From the NCBI GenBank assembly GCA_946480515.1, contig CAMLKX010000041.1, positions 1 to 11,371 of the forward strand: 11,371 nucleotides of DNA. Direction: 5' to 3'. How positions within the stretch are numbered: position 1 is the stretch's first letter; every line of letters begins with the position of its first letter. Below the pieces are notes generated by a model. It ran no database searches. It was not told the origin of the DNA and saw nothing but the letters and a program-made list of their open reading frames with translations. The position numbers and the translations under genes are program-made. This stretch comes from an uncultured Sphingomonadaceae bacterium (GTDB taxonomy: Bacteria > Pseudomonadota > Alphaproteobacteria > Sphingomonadales > Sphingomonadaceae). Below are positions 1 to 6,518 of the stretch, piece by piece.

Positions 1-457
1 CCGTGGGGATCTCCTCGGTCGTGAGTGCGCGGGGCATTTCGGTCGGCTGAGGAATGCCGTCGGGTCCGGGGATCGGGTCGGGGCAGGGGATCGCAGAAGG
101 AGCGACAGTTTCGGCATGCGGCGCCTTATTCGCTCTGACTGCCGCACGGCCCACGTGCATCAGCTGGACAACGATCTTGCCGTCCTCACGGTGAACGGCG
201 TCGGCAATCGCACGCCAGCCTTCCACCTGCTCTTCGCTGTGGATCCCGGGCGTTCGCCAATAGCCTTTCCCCGTTTCGGAGGGCTGGGTCCCTTCGGTCA
301 CGATCAGCCCGGCTCCGGCACGCTGGCGATAATATTCGGTCATGATCGCGGTCGGAACGTTGCCCGGGCCAGCGCGGTCGCGCGTCATCGGAGCCATGAC
401 CACGCGATTGGAAAGCTCCAGGTCGCCAAGGCGAACCGGCGAGAAAAGGTCAGCCAT
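1..457 (-). CDS. Old Yellow Enzyme family FMN-dependent ene-reductase (NemA-like), 5' part only
   Basis: This is the N-terminal 152 codons of an NAD(P)H:flavin ene-reductase; the gene runs off the left edge. Members of this family are cytosolic (beta/alpha)8-barrel FMN enzymes that reduce activated C=C bonds, and often N-ethylmaleimide or nitro-compounds. Seen here: the opening LFSPVRLGDLELSNR, the FMN-binding APMTR at residues 22-26 (Thr25 as in classical OYEs), EYYRQRAGAGLIVTEGT, and QLMHVGR at 98-104, the barrel strand that contacts FMN. The frame is open throughout. The ATG at 457 is favoured because a GGAG Shine-Dalgarno (466-469) sits 8 nt upstream and the protein begins where family members begin. 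It lies 88 nt downstream of the P5C dehydrogenase stop on the same strand; I see no clear promoter or terminator in that gap. The physiological substrate cannot be told from sequence. Confidence 0.9.
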   Translation of the reverse strand, partial: MADLFSPVRLGDLELSNRVVMAPMTRDRAGPGNVPTAIMTEYYRQRAGAGLIVTEGTQPSETGKGYWRTPGIHSEEQVEGWRAIADAVHREDGKIVVQLMHVGRAAVRANKAPHAETVAPSAIPCPDPIPGPDGIPQPTEMPRALTTEEIPT

Positions 458-545
458 GATCCGAACTCCAAGCGCACTCTGACACTGGTTTGTGGTTCAT
501 CCAGTCAAATGCGCAGAAAATCAAGCCAGATAAAACGCATGTCGA

Positions 546-2252
546 TTATCGGAGATTGAGCAGCGCCGGATCGCCGCCGCGTGCCGTGATGTTGATCGAC
601 AGCGACCGCTCGACAGAGTAGCGTAGAAGCGCATTGGGACCGCCGGCCTTTGGTCCGGTTCCGGACAGCCCTTCACCGCCGAACGGCTGGACTCCCACGA
701 CGGCTCCAATAATCGACCGGTTGACGTAGCAATTACCCGCCGGGACCGCTTCGCGGATGCGCTCGGCGAAGCTGTCGAGGCGGCTGTGGATTCCGAGCGT
801 AAGGCCATAGCGCCGTTCAGCGAGCGCTCGAGCGGCTTCTTCGACTCGCTCCGGATCATAGCGGTAGATGTGGAGAATCGGGCCGAACACTTCTCGCTCC
901 AGAAAGTCTGGTGCCGGCACGTCGGCGATGACCGGAGCGAAATAGGCGCCTTTGCTCCTGAGATCGCCGATGTCCTTCACCGCGATGATCTTCGCCTCCG
1001 GCTGCAACCGCGTGACATGGGCGTCGAGATCTTCCCGTGCATTTTCGTCGATCAGTGGGCCGACATCGGTCGCGGGATCAGCCGGGTCACCGACCACCAG
1101 CGCTTTCAAGGCCCCTGTCAGCATCTCGATCAGCTCATCCGCACTGTCATGCGGAAGATAGAGAGTTCGGAGCGCCGAGCAGCGCTGACCTGCCGAGCCG
1201 AACGACGACAGAATGACGTCGTCGACGACCTGCTCCTTGAGTGCAGTCGTATCGACGAACATGCCGTTCAATCCACCGGTTTCGGCGATCAGCGGGATGA
1301 TCGGACCATCGCGCGCGGCAAGCGTGCGGTTGATCGCCCAGCCGGTTTCGGTGCCCCCAGTGAACGCCACGCCGTCGATCCCGCGATGGCTGGTGAGCAT
1401 CGGCCCAATCTCGGAGCCGCGTCCGGGGAGTAGCGCCAGCAATGCTGGATCAAGGCCCGCCTGGTGGAACAGTCGCACCGCCTCCGCGGCAATCAGGCCG
1501 GTCTGTTCCGCTGGCTTGGCGACCACGGCATTCCCGGCCGCCAATGCTGCGGCGATTTGTCCGGTGAAGATCGCCAGCGGAAAGTTCCACGGCGAGATGC
1601 AGGCGAACACTCCGCGGCCACGAAGCTCTAGCTGGTTCAATTCGCCGACTGGGCCTTTGAGCATGGTCGGCCGCTCGAACTGCCGCTCCGCCAGGTGGGC
1701 GTAATAGCGGCAGAAGTCGATCGCCTCGCGGACTTCCGCCACCCCGTCGTTAAGGGTCTTGCCGCCTTCGAGCGCGAGCAGCGCAACCAATCGGTCAAGG
1801 TTTGCTTCAAGGGCGTCACCCATCGCCCGGAGCACCTTCCCACGATGAGCACCGCCCGCGCGATCCCAGGCGGGCTGTGCGGCTCGTGCAGCCGCGATAG
1901 CTTCATCGACGTGATGAGCCGTCGCATGAGTGAGTTCGCCAAGGACGAGCAAGAGGTCGCCGGGGCTAGTCACCGTGCGCGACTCAACTCCCGCATGAAG
2001 CTCCCCACCAACCATTGGGCCTGCCGCTAGAGGAGCGCTCACGATCGACCGGCGAGCTTCTTCGGCAGCCGTGCGCGACGCCAAGATGCTGTAGTCGCGG
2101 CCTTCGGGGTTGCGCCGGGACCGCCCGTACAGGCCCGGCGGAGCGGGAATCTGTGGATGACGGTTCGGCTTTGCCTCGACCTTGGCGACCGGGTCTCGCG
2201 CCAGCTCGGCCGCCGGCACTTCGGGATCAACCAGAGCGTGTGTTTGCTCCAT
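546..2252 (-). CDS. putA: Delta-1-pyrroline-5-carboxylate dehydrogenase half of a split PutA
   Basis: This half oxidises glutamate-semialdehyde (from P5C) to glutamate with NAD+, the second step of proline catabolism. From the ATG at 2252 the product is 568 aa. Seen: the PutA linker (HALVDPEVP, LARDPV, LYGRSRRN), the aldehyde dehydrogenase core with ISPWNFPLAIF near 219-229, catalytic base Glu324 in AETGG, nucleophile Cys358 in GQRCSALR, EVFGPILHIYRY near 454-465, and PFGGEGLSGTGPKAGG near 523-538. It ends soon after the ALDH fold, so this is a short PutA. The frame stays open upstream to 2450, but residues before MEQT are not PutA-like; there the true homology is in the other frame, in the proline dehydrogenase. 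The ATG at 2252 overlaps that gene by 26 nt. A GGAG lies only 1 nt before it, too close for normal initiation, so translation may depend on coupling. Small departures from the usual motifs are GGLNGM (normally GGQNAM or GGMNAM) and Gly352, where Asp is common. It is either a working separate subunit or the downstream half of a frameshifted gene. Confidence 0.85.
   Translation of the reverse strand: MEQTHALVDPEVPAAELARDPVAKVEAKPNRHPQIPAPPGLYGRSRRNPEGRDYSILASRTAAEEARRSIVSAPLAAGPMVGGELHAGVESRTVTSPGDLLLVLGELTHATAHHVDEAIAAARAAQPAWDRAGGAHRGKVLRAMGDALEANLDRLVALLALEGGKTLNDGVAEVREAIDFCRYYAHLAERQFERPTMLKGPVGELNQLELRGRGVFACISPWNFPLAIFTGQIAAALAAGNAVVAKPAEQTGLIAAEAVRLFHQAGLDPALLALLPGRGSEIGPMLTSHRGIDGVAFTGGTETGWAINRTLAARDGPIIPLIAETGGLNGMFVDTTALKEQVVDDVILSSFGSAGQRCSALRTLYLPHDSADELIEMLTGALKALVVGDPADPATDVGPLIDENAREDLDAHVTRLQPEAKIIAVKDIGDLRSKGAYFAPVIADVPAPDFLEREVFGPILHIYRYDPERVEEAARALAERRYGLTLGIHSRLDSFAERIREAVPAGNCYVNRSIIGAVVGVQPFGGEGLSGTGPKAGGPNALLRYSVERSLSINITARGGDPALLNLR
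2227..2252 (-). other. Frame break within putA (inferred ~11-nt deletion; overlap of the two halves)
   Basis: In other PutA proteins the proline dehydrogenase ends RRLLENGANTSFV followed directly by the linker. Here the upstream frame reads RRLLENGANT, then RSG and a TGA stop at 2227-2229. The linker (HALVDPEVP) resumes in the +1 frame, only one nucleotide after the Asn codon of ANT. Four codons (Thr-Ser-Phe-Val) would be expected in that space, so about 11 nt are missing. Residues on both sides stay well conserved, which limits the lesion to this spot. The ATG at 2250-2252 falls inside the overlap. Confidence 0.75.
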
Positions 2253-3645
2253 TCTCCAGCAGGCGGCGCACCAGATAGGGCAGCAATTCCTCATGACCAC
2301 CAACCGGCGCATAGACCCGCAGCGGGATTTCGCCATAGCGGTCGGCGGCAGCATCGTAGAGCGCCTGTCCCATTCCATGCAGCCGCTGATACTCAACCGC
2401 GACCCCGGCTGAGGCTGCCATCGTTCGTACCGCCGCCAGGCTGTGCGCATTATGGGTAGCGAACTGCGGATACAGGTTCGGCGCGGCGTTGATCAGCGCC
2501 CGCGCGCAGGCAAGGTAGGACAGGTCGGTTGCCGCCTTGGTCGTATAGACCGGATAATCGGGCCGCCCCGCGACCTGGGCGCGCTTGATCTCGCTGTCCC
2601 AATAGGCGCCCTTGACTAGCCGGACCATGATCCGCCTGCCGCTCAACTGCGCCAAATTCGACAGCGCGCCGATGAGCCTGACTGCGCGCTTCTGATAGGC
2701 CTGGACGACGAATCCGACGCCGTCCCATCCACGCAACGAAGGCTCACGGGTGAGCTGTTCCAGCAATTTGCAGGAGAGGGTCAGCCGATCCGCCTCTTCC
2801 GCATCGATCGTCAGGTTCAGGCGGTGGACCGCGGCAGCCTCCGCGAGTCTCAGCAGACGTGGGTAGAGCTCGTCCCAGACACGCTCTTCCTGCACCGCCT
2901 CGTACCGCGGGCTGAGCGCCGACAGCTTCACCGAAATGCCGTGCCCACGTTCCGCGCCCGCGCTCTGATTGGCACTGCCAACGGTGGCAACCGCATGGGC
3001 GTAGATCTGCTCGTAGCGCTCGGCCGCAGCCATTGTTCGGGCACCCTCGCCAAGCATGTCGAACGAACAGAGCAACTGCTCCCGCTCTGCCCGCTGTAGC
3101 GCGGACTCAATCGTCCGACCCAGGACGAATTGCTCGCCCATGATCCGCATTGCGGCGGCAACGGCTTCACGGATGAGGGGCTCGCCAATTTTTGCCGCCA
3201 GGCGTTTGAGCCAGCCGCCGAAATTGCGCCGCGCTCCGGGCTCGATGTCGACCAGCCTGCCGGTCAGCATCAGCCCCCAAGTCGAGGCGTTGACGAACAG
3301 GCTGTCAGAATGGCCGAGATGGCTTTGCCAATCGCCCGAGCCGATGGTCTCCGCGATCAAGCGATCGCGCGTGTCCTCATCAGGCGTTCGCAGCAGCGCT
3401 TCGGCAAGGCACATCAGCGCCAGCCCCTCGCGACTGGCAAGCGAATATTCGTGCAGGAACCGTTCGACTAGTCCGTGCTCCGCCTGGCGTTCCCGCGCTA
3501 CCTCGATCAGCGCAACTGCCTCATTGGTAATCGACCGCCGCTCGTCAGCGGATAGGGGCGGGGTCGCGAGGAGGGCTTCGACGGCCGATCCTTCATCCTG
3601 ATATTTGATCTCGTCGAGATCGTCCCAGGAGGAAGACTGGATCAC
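2227..3645 (-). CDS. putA: Proline dehydrogenase half of a split PutA
   Basis: This 472-aa protein oxidises L-proline to delta-1-pyrroline-5-carboxylate using FAD and passes electrons to quinone at the membrane. Seen: an N-terminal arm and alpha-helical domain (FLHEYSLASREGLALMCLAEA near 63-83; SLFVNASTWGLML near 115-127), then the barrel with GISVKLSAL (236-244), DAEEADRL (281-288), VQAYQKRA (314-321), RLVKGAYWD (342-350), ATHNAHSLA (396-404), RLHGMG (421-426) and RVYAPVG (443-449). Residues matching E. coli Tyr540, Arg555 and Arg556, which bind proline, are present as Tyr445, Arg460 and Arg461. There is no ribbon-helix-helix domain, so it should not repress its own gene. It stops just after RRLLENGANT, where intact PutA (about 1000 aa or more) continues. 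The start is GTG at 3645: an in-frame stop lies 36 nt upstream and there is no ribosome binding site, so initiation may be leaderless. It begins 40 nt after the TonB receptor. Confidence 0.88.
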   Translation of the reverse strand: MIQSSSWDDLDEIKYQDEGSAVEALLATPPLSADERRSITNEAVALIEVARERQAEHGLVERFLHEYSLASREGLALMCLAEALLRTPDEDTRDRLIAETIGSGDWQSHLGHSDSLFVNASTWGLMLTGRLVDIEPGARRNFGGWLKRLAAKIGEPLIREAVAAAMRIMGEQFVLGRTIESALQRAEREQLLCSFDMLGEGARTMAAAERYEQIYAHAVATVGSANQSAGAERGHGISVKLSALSPRYEAVQEERVWDELYPRLLRLAEAAAVHRLNLTIDAEEADRLTLSCKLLEQLTREPSLRGWDGVGFVVQAYQKRAVRLIGALSNLAQLSGRRIMVRLVKGAYWDSEIKRAQVAGRPDYPVYTTKAATDLSYLACARALINAAPNLYPQFATHNAHSLAAVRTMAASAGVAVEYQRLHGMGQALYDAAADRYGEIPLRVYAPVGGHEELLPYLVRRLLENGANTRSG

Positions 3646-3651
3646 GGCAGA

Positions 3652-3680
3652 AGGATATCGGCTGCCGCGACGAAGGACAA
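3652..3680 (-). promoter_or_regulatory. Candidate sigma-70-type promoter for putA
   Basis: Reading the minus strand, TTGTCC (3680-3675) and TATCCT (3657-3652) are separated by 17 nt, matching four of six consensus positions each. They sit in the 40-nt gap between the TonB receptor stop and the putA GTG. Transcription would start within about one base of the GTG at 3645, giving a leaderless message and explaining the lack of a Shine-Dalgarno. This is pattern matching only; such matches occur by chance. Confidence 0.3.
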
Positions 3681-3685
3681 TTCAG

Positions 3686-5680
3686 CTATCGCAGGCGCAG
3701 CCCAATCCAGAACGTCCTCGGCAGGGATCGTTCGATGATCCCGTCGCTGCTGATTGCCGCCTCGACCTGTTCGTCCGTGAGATTCTCGCCGCGTAACTCC
3801 ACGGCGATTCGCGAGGACAGGGGAGCGGAGGCAAACAGGTCGACAGTCGCCGCCGCTGCCAGCGAACGGCTGTTATTGTCGTCTTCATACTGACGCGACT
3901 GAAGTCGGCCGGTCAGCGCCAGCTGGAAGCCATGCGGAAGCGAAGGTTCGATAGTCCCTGATGCTTGGTGCCGTGGGGTCTGGGCAGGCCGGCGACCATC
4001 CAGCGCAGCCGCGATTCCGGAGGCCTGCACCCGTGCATCGGTGAACGCATAGGAGGCGCGGAACGCGATCCTGCCCAGATCAGCCGCTCCATCCACTTCG
4101 ATCCCGCGGCTACGGATCGAATCGAGATTTTCCCGGCGACGGGAGTTGGGTGCGAGGGTGACATTGGCGATCGCGTGGTTGAGGCGATTGGTGAAGCCGG
4201 TCACCGAAACGCGGACAGCTTCAGCGGGAGTCCAATCCGCTCCAATCTCCGCTCCGGCGAGGCGCTCCGGCTCCAGCAGCGCATTGGCGGCGGTTGTTTC
4301 CGCGCCGACCCGGAACGGCCGGTAAAGCTCGTTCAAAGTCGGCAATCGCCAGCCACGGTACACCGCAGCGCGGAGCTTCATCGTCCTTGAACCCTGCCAC
4401 GCGAGACCAATCCGGGCGGTCGGCTCCCAGCCCGAGCGTCGGTCGAATTCCTCCTCAAGCAGCGAGGAGTCGGGAAGCGCGAATGTGCGCAGATGGCCCT
4501 CGTCAATGACCCACCGGTCGAGGCGGGCTCCAACACTCAGGTGGAGCGGCCCGCTCTCCCACGACCCATCGGCGAACACCCCGGCGGTCAAGCTTTTCCC
4601 GCCGGCTTCGCGGCGACGGGTTGGCCGGCCATCGACAAACAGGAAATGCTCTCGCGTTTCGCCCTCGACCGAGCGCGCATCGACGCCGAGGCGAACTGCG
4701 ACAGGTCCGGCTAACGGCGCAAACTCCGCGCGGCCGCCGATCGCGCGGGACGGCACGGAGAATTGATCGAGCGCCGGAGACACTGAGGTTCGCTCCGCAT
4801 TGACGCTGGCGAACTCGCTCGAAAATTCCCGGGTCTGGACATAGCCGAGAAGCGACCAGCGAGTGCGTCCCTTGCCGACGATCCTCACCGACCCGTCAAC
4901 GCCCTCATTTCGGTTGTCAGTGAACGGAAGTCCTCGGTCCCGCTGATCCTTGAACCCGGACAGATTGAGTTGGGCCTCGATATCGTTCGTGATCTCGAAC
5001 ACTGCGCGTGCCGCCGCCGAACCCTGGCGGTAGGGGGCTCTGCGATCCACGGGTCCGCGATCCGCCGCGACGACCGGGACGAACCCGTCACCACGCGCAT
5101 ACGCGCCGCTCAGCGTCATGAACCCGCCGCGGCCGCTGAGGGCGAGGCTTGCCCGGCCATCGAGGGAGTCGCGGCTGCCGATGGCCACGCTGCCCGCCAC
5201 GGCCTGGTCTGTCGCCGCTCCTGAGCTTTCGAGCTCGATCGTTCCGGCGAGCGCGCCGGGGCCGAAGTAGCCGCTGCCGCCGCCGCGCGTGACGCGCACC
5301 TGATCGATCCGGTCGGTCGAATAAGCTGGAAAGCTGATCCAGCCTCCGAACGGGTCCGACTGCGGCACTCCGTCAAGCAGCAGCAACGCCCGGCTCGAGG
5401 CATTGCCGCCGAGCCCACGCAGCGAAATGCCCTGATTGGTGGGGTGCGTCGACCGCGAGTCCGAACGGCGGAAACTTTGCACTCCTGCGACGTCGCGCAG
5501 CACGTCTTCCAGGCGGCCGCTGGCGGACTGCTGAGCTCGCTTCCGGTCAATTGTCACGACGTTCAGCGCTGCGGCTGAAGGAGCCGCGTCAAGCCCGCGG
5601 CCAGTGACGACGATGTCAGCGGCTGACGCGGCGCTGGCGAGCGGCGCAAGAACAGCAATCAATCCAATTGAGCCTGACAT
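3686..5680 (-). CDS. TonB-dependent outer-membrane receptor, substrate unknown
   Basis: This 664-aa protein is an energised outer-membrane importer, powered through TonB-ExbBD. Seen: a hydrophobic signal peptide (residues 1-21, likely cut after ASA or SAA) that is unusual in having no Lys or Arg near its start. The TonB box-like DIVVTG follows at once (22-27). Next is a plug domain with LEDVLRDVAGVQS, GISLRGLGG, LLLLDGVPQSDPFGGW, DQVRVTRGGGSGYFGPGALAGTIEL. After about residue 150 comes a beta-barrel of alternating polar and hydrophobic stretches, with a late WRLPTLNELYRPFRVG and GENLTDEQVE near the C-terminus. The final residues are FWIGLRLR, so the usual terminal aromatic is absent. ATG at 5680 is the only usable start after an in-frame stop 42 nt upstream, but it lacks a clear ribosome binding site. 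Lying 58 nt after cobA and 40 nt before putA, it could be the last gene of the nitrate operon. Similar plugs occur in siderophore and cobalamin receptors; nothing here fixes the ligand. Confidence 0.9.
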   Translation of the reverse strand: MSGSIGLIAVLAPLASAASAADIVVTGRGLDAAPSAAALNVVTIDRKRAQQSASGRLEDVLRDVAGVQSFRRSDSRSTHPTNQGISLRGLGGNASSRALLLLDGVPQSDPFGGWISFPAYSTDRIDQVRVTRGGGSGYFGPGALAGTIELESSGAATDQAVAGSVAIGSRDSLDGRASLALSGRGGFMTLSGAYARGDGFVPVVAADRGPVDRRAPYRQGSAAARAVFEITNDIEAQLNLSGFKDQRDRGLPFTDNRNEGVDGSVRIVGKGRTRWSLLGYVQTREFSSEFASVNAERTSVSPALDQFSVPSRAIGGRAEFAPLAGPVAVRLGVDARSVEGETREHFLFVDGRPTRRREAGGKSLTAGVFADGSWESGPLHLSVGARLDRWVIDEGHLRTFALPDSSLLEEEFDRRSGWEPTARIGLAWQGSRTMKLRAAVYRGWRLPTLNELYRPFRVGAETTAANALLEPERLAGAEIGADWTPAEAVRVSVTGFTNRLNHAIANVTLAPNSRRRENLDSIRSRGIEVDGAADLGRIAFRASYAFTDARVQASGIAAALDGRRPAQTPRHQASGTIEPSLPHGFQLALTGRLQSRQYEDDNNSRSLAAAATVDLFASAPLSSRIAVELRGENLTDEQVEAAISSDGIIERSLPRTFWIGLRLR

Positions 5681-5685
5681 TGGCC

Positions 5686-5712
5686 AAGGCCGGTAGCGGC
5701 GCGCCCCGGCTT
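5686..5712 (-). promoter_or_regulatory. GC-rich imperfect hairpin just before the TonB receptor start
   Basis: On the minus strand AAGCCGG pairs with CCGG-C-CTT (one bulged C) around a 13-nt loop. The structure ends 5 nt before the receptor ATG, so it could hide the initiation region. A weaker stem, AAGGG/CCCTT with a 6-nt loop, overlaps the cobA stop (5725-5740). Neither is followed by a T-run, so they do not look like intrinsic terminators. Short GC-rich hairpins arise often by chance in such DNA. Confidence 0.25.
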
Positions 5713-5738
5713 CGCATAGTCACGAAGGGCAGAATCCC

Positions 5739-6518
5739 TTAGGCCGTCGCTTCAGCCTTCGCTTCAATCACGCTTCTTGGTGCGCCGGAGTCATACCCGA
5801 CCGCCTCGCCGATCAGCAGCAGCGTCGGATCGGCCTCGCTGATCGTCTGCACCAGGAATGGGAGGGCCGACAGCTTGCCGCGCAGGATCCGCTCGGTCGG
5901 AAGCGATGCGTTGACCGCCACCAGCACCGGCGTCTCCGGGTTCTGCCCGGCCTTGATCAGCGACTTGGCGATGAGCGCGGCCTGCGATCGGCCCATGTAG
6001 ATCGCCAGCGTGGCGTCGGGTGCGGCGAGCGCTTGCCAGTCGAACTCGATTGCTTCTCCCTCTTTCGCCTGAGCGGTCATCAGGGTCAGCCGACGTGCGA
6101 CTCCCCGCAGCGTCAACGAGGTCAGTGCGCTCGCGGCCGCGGCACTCGCGGCGGTGATCCCCGGGCAGATATGAACCGCGACTCCCTGCCGCCGAAGATA
6201 GTCCATTTCCTCGGTCGAGCGGCCGAACACCGACGGGTCGCCGCCCTTGAGGCGAACCACCTTCTTGCCCGCCCGCGCCGCTTCAACCAGCAGCCAGTTG
6301 ATCATCGCCTGCGGCTTGCTGGGGCGGCCTGCGCGTTTGCCGACGCTGACCGTCAGCGCCTGCGGGCAGAGCTCGAGGATCGCATCGCCGACCAGCGCGT
6401 CGTGAAAGACGATCTCCGCCTCGCGCAGCAGCCGCTCGCCTTTGCGGGTCAGAAGCTCCGGATCGCCTGGCCCAGCCCCGACCAGCCAGACCGAACCGGG
6501 AGTCATCGTCTCAGCCAT
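5739..6518 (-). CDS. cobA: Uroporphyrinogen-III C-methyltransferase (SUMT)
   Basis: This 259-aa cytosolic enzyme transfers two methyl groups from S-adenosylmethionine to uroporphyrinogen III, giving precorrin-2, the precursor of siroheme (and of cobalamin). Seen: the glycine-rich VWLVGAGPGDPELLTRKG (10-27), VFHDALVGD (37-45), VGKRAG (59-64), VVRLKGGDPSVFGRSTEE (87-104), CPGITAASAAAASAL (118-132), GVARRLTLMTAQ (139-150), IYMGR (173-177) and LLLIGEAVGY (233-242). It is the single-domain form: the dehydrogenase/ferrochelatase part of CysG is absent and must be encoded elsewhere. The frame is open to an ATG at 6557, but the start at 6518 is much better, with a perfect AAGGAGG (6525-6531) 6 nt upstream. 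It overlaps the nasA stop by 8 nt (ATGGCTGA), so the two are translationally coupled. The context, beside nirBD, points to siroheme supply for nitrite reductase. Confidence 0.95.
   Translation of the reverse strand: MAETMTPGSVWLVGAGPGDPELLTRKGERLLREAEIVFHDALVGDAILELCPQALTVSVGKRAGRPSKPQAMINWLLVEAARAGKKVVRLKGGDPSVFGRSTEEMDYLRRQGVAVHICPGITAASAAAASALTSLTLRGVARRLTLMTAQAKEGEAIEFDWQALAAPDATLAIYMGRSQAALIAKSLIKAGQNPETPVLVAVNASLPTERILRGKLSALPFLVQTISEADPTLLLIGEAVGYDSGAPRSVIEAKAEATA

Noticed and set aside
458..545. Promoter, terminator or operator in the gap between the P5C dehydrogenase and the ene-reductase
   Set aside because: A TTGACT and a TTGATT occur, but neither has a convincing -10 partner at 16-18 nt. 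The short inverted repeats (ATGCG/CGCAT, ACTGG/CCAGT) are only 5 bp with long loops and no T-run.
786..1433. 215-codon plus-strand open frame across the P5C dehydrogenase
   Set aside because: It is antisense to a well-conserved aldehyde dehydrogenase and shows no family resemblance; it is a shadow frame.
2253..2450. N-terminal 66-residue extension of the P5C dehydrogenase frame up to 2450
   Set aside because: The residues are out of frame with the conserved proline dehydrogenase C-terminus encoded by the same bases and look like nothing in PutA; they are read-through of the wrong frame.
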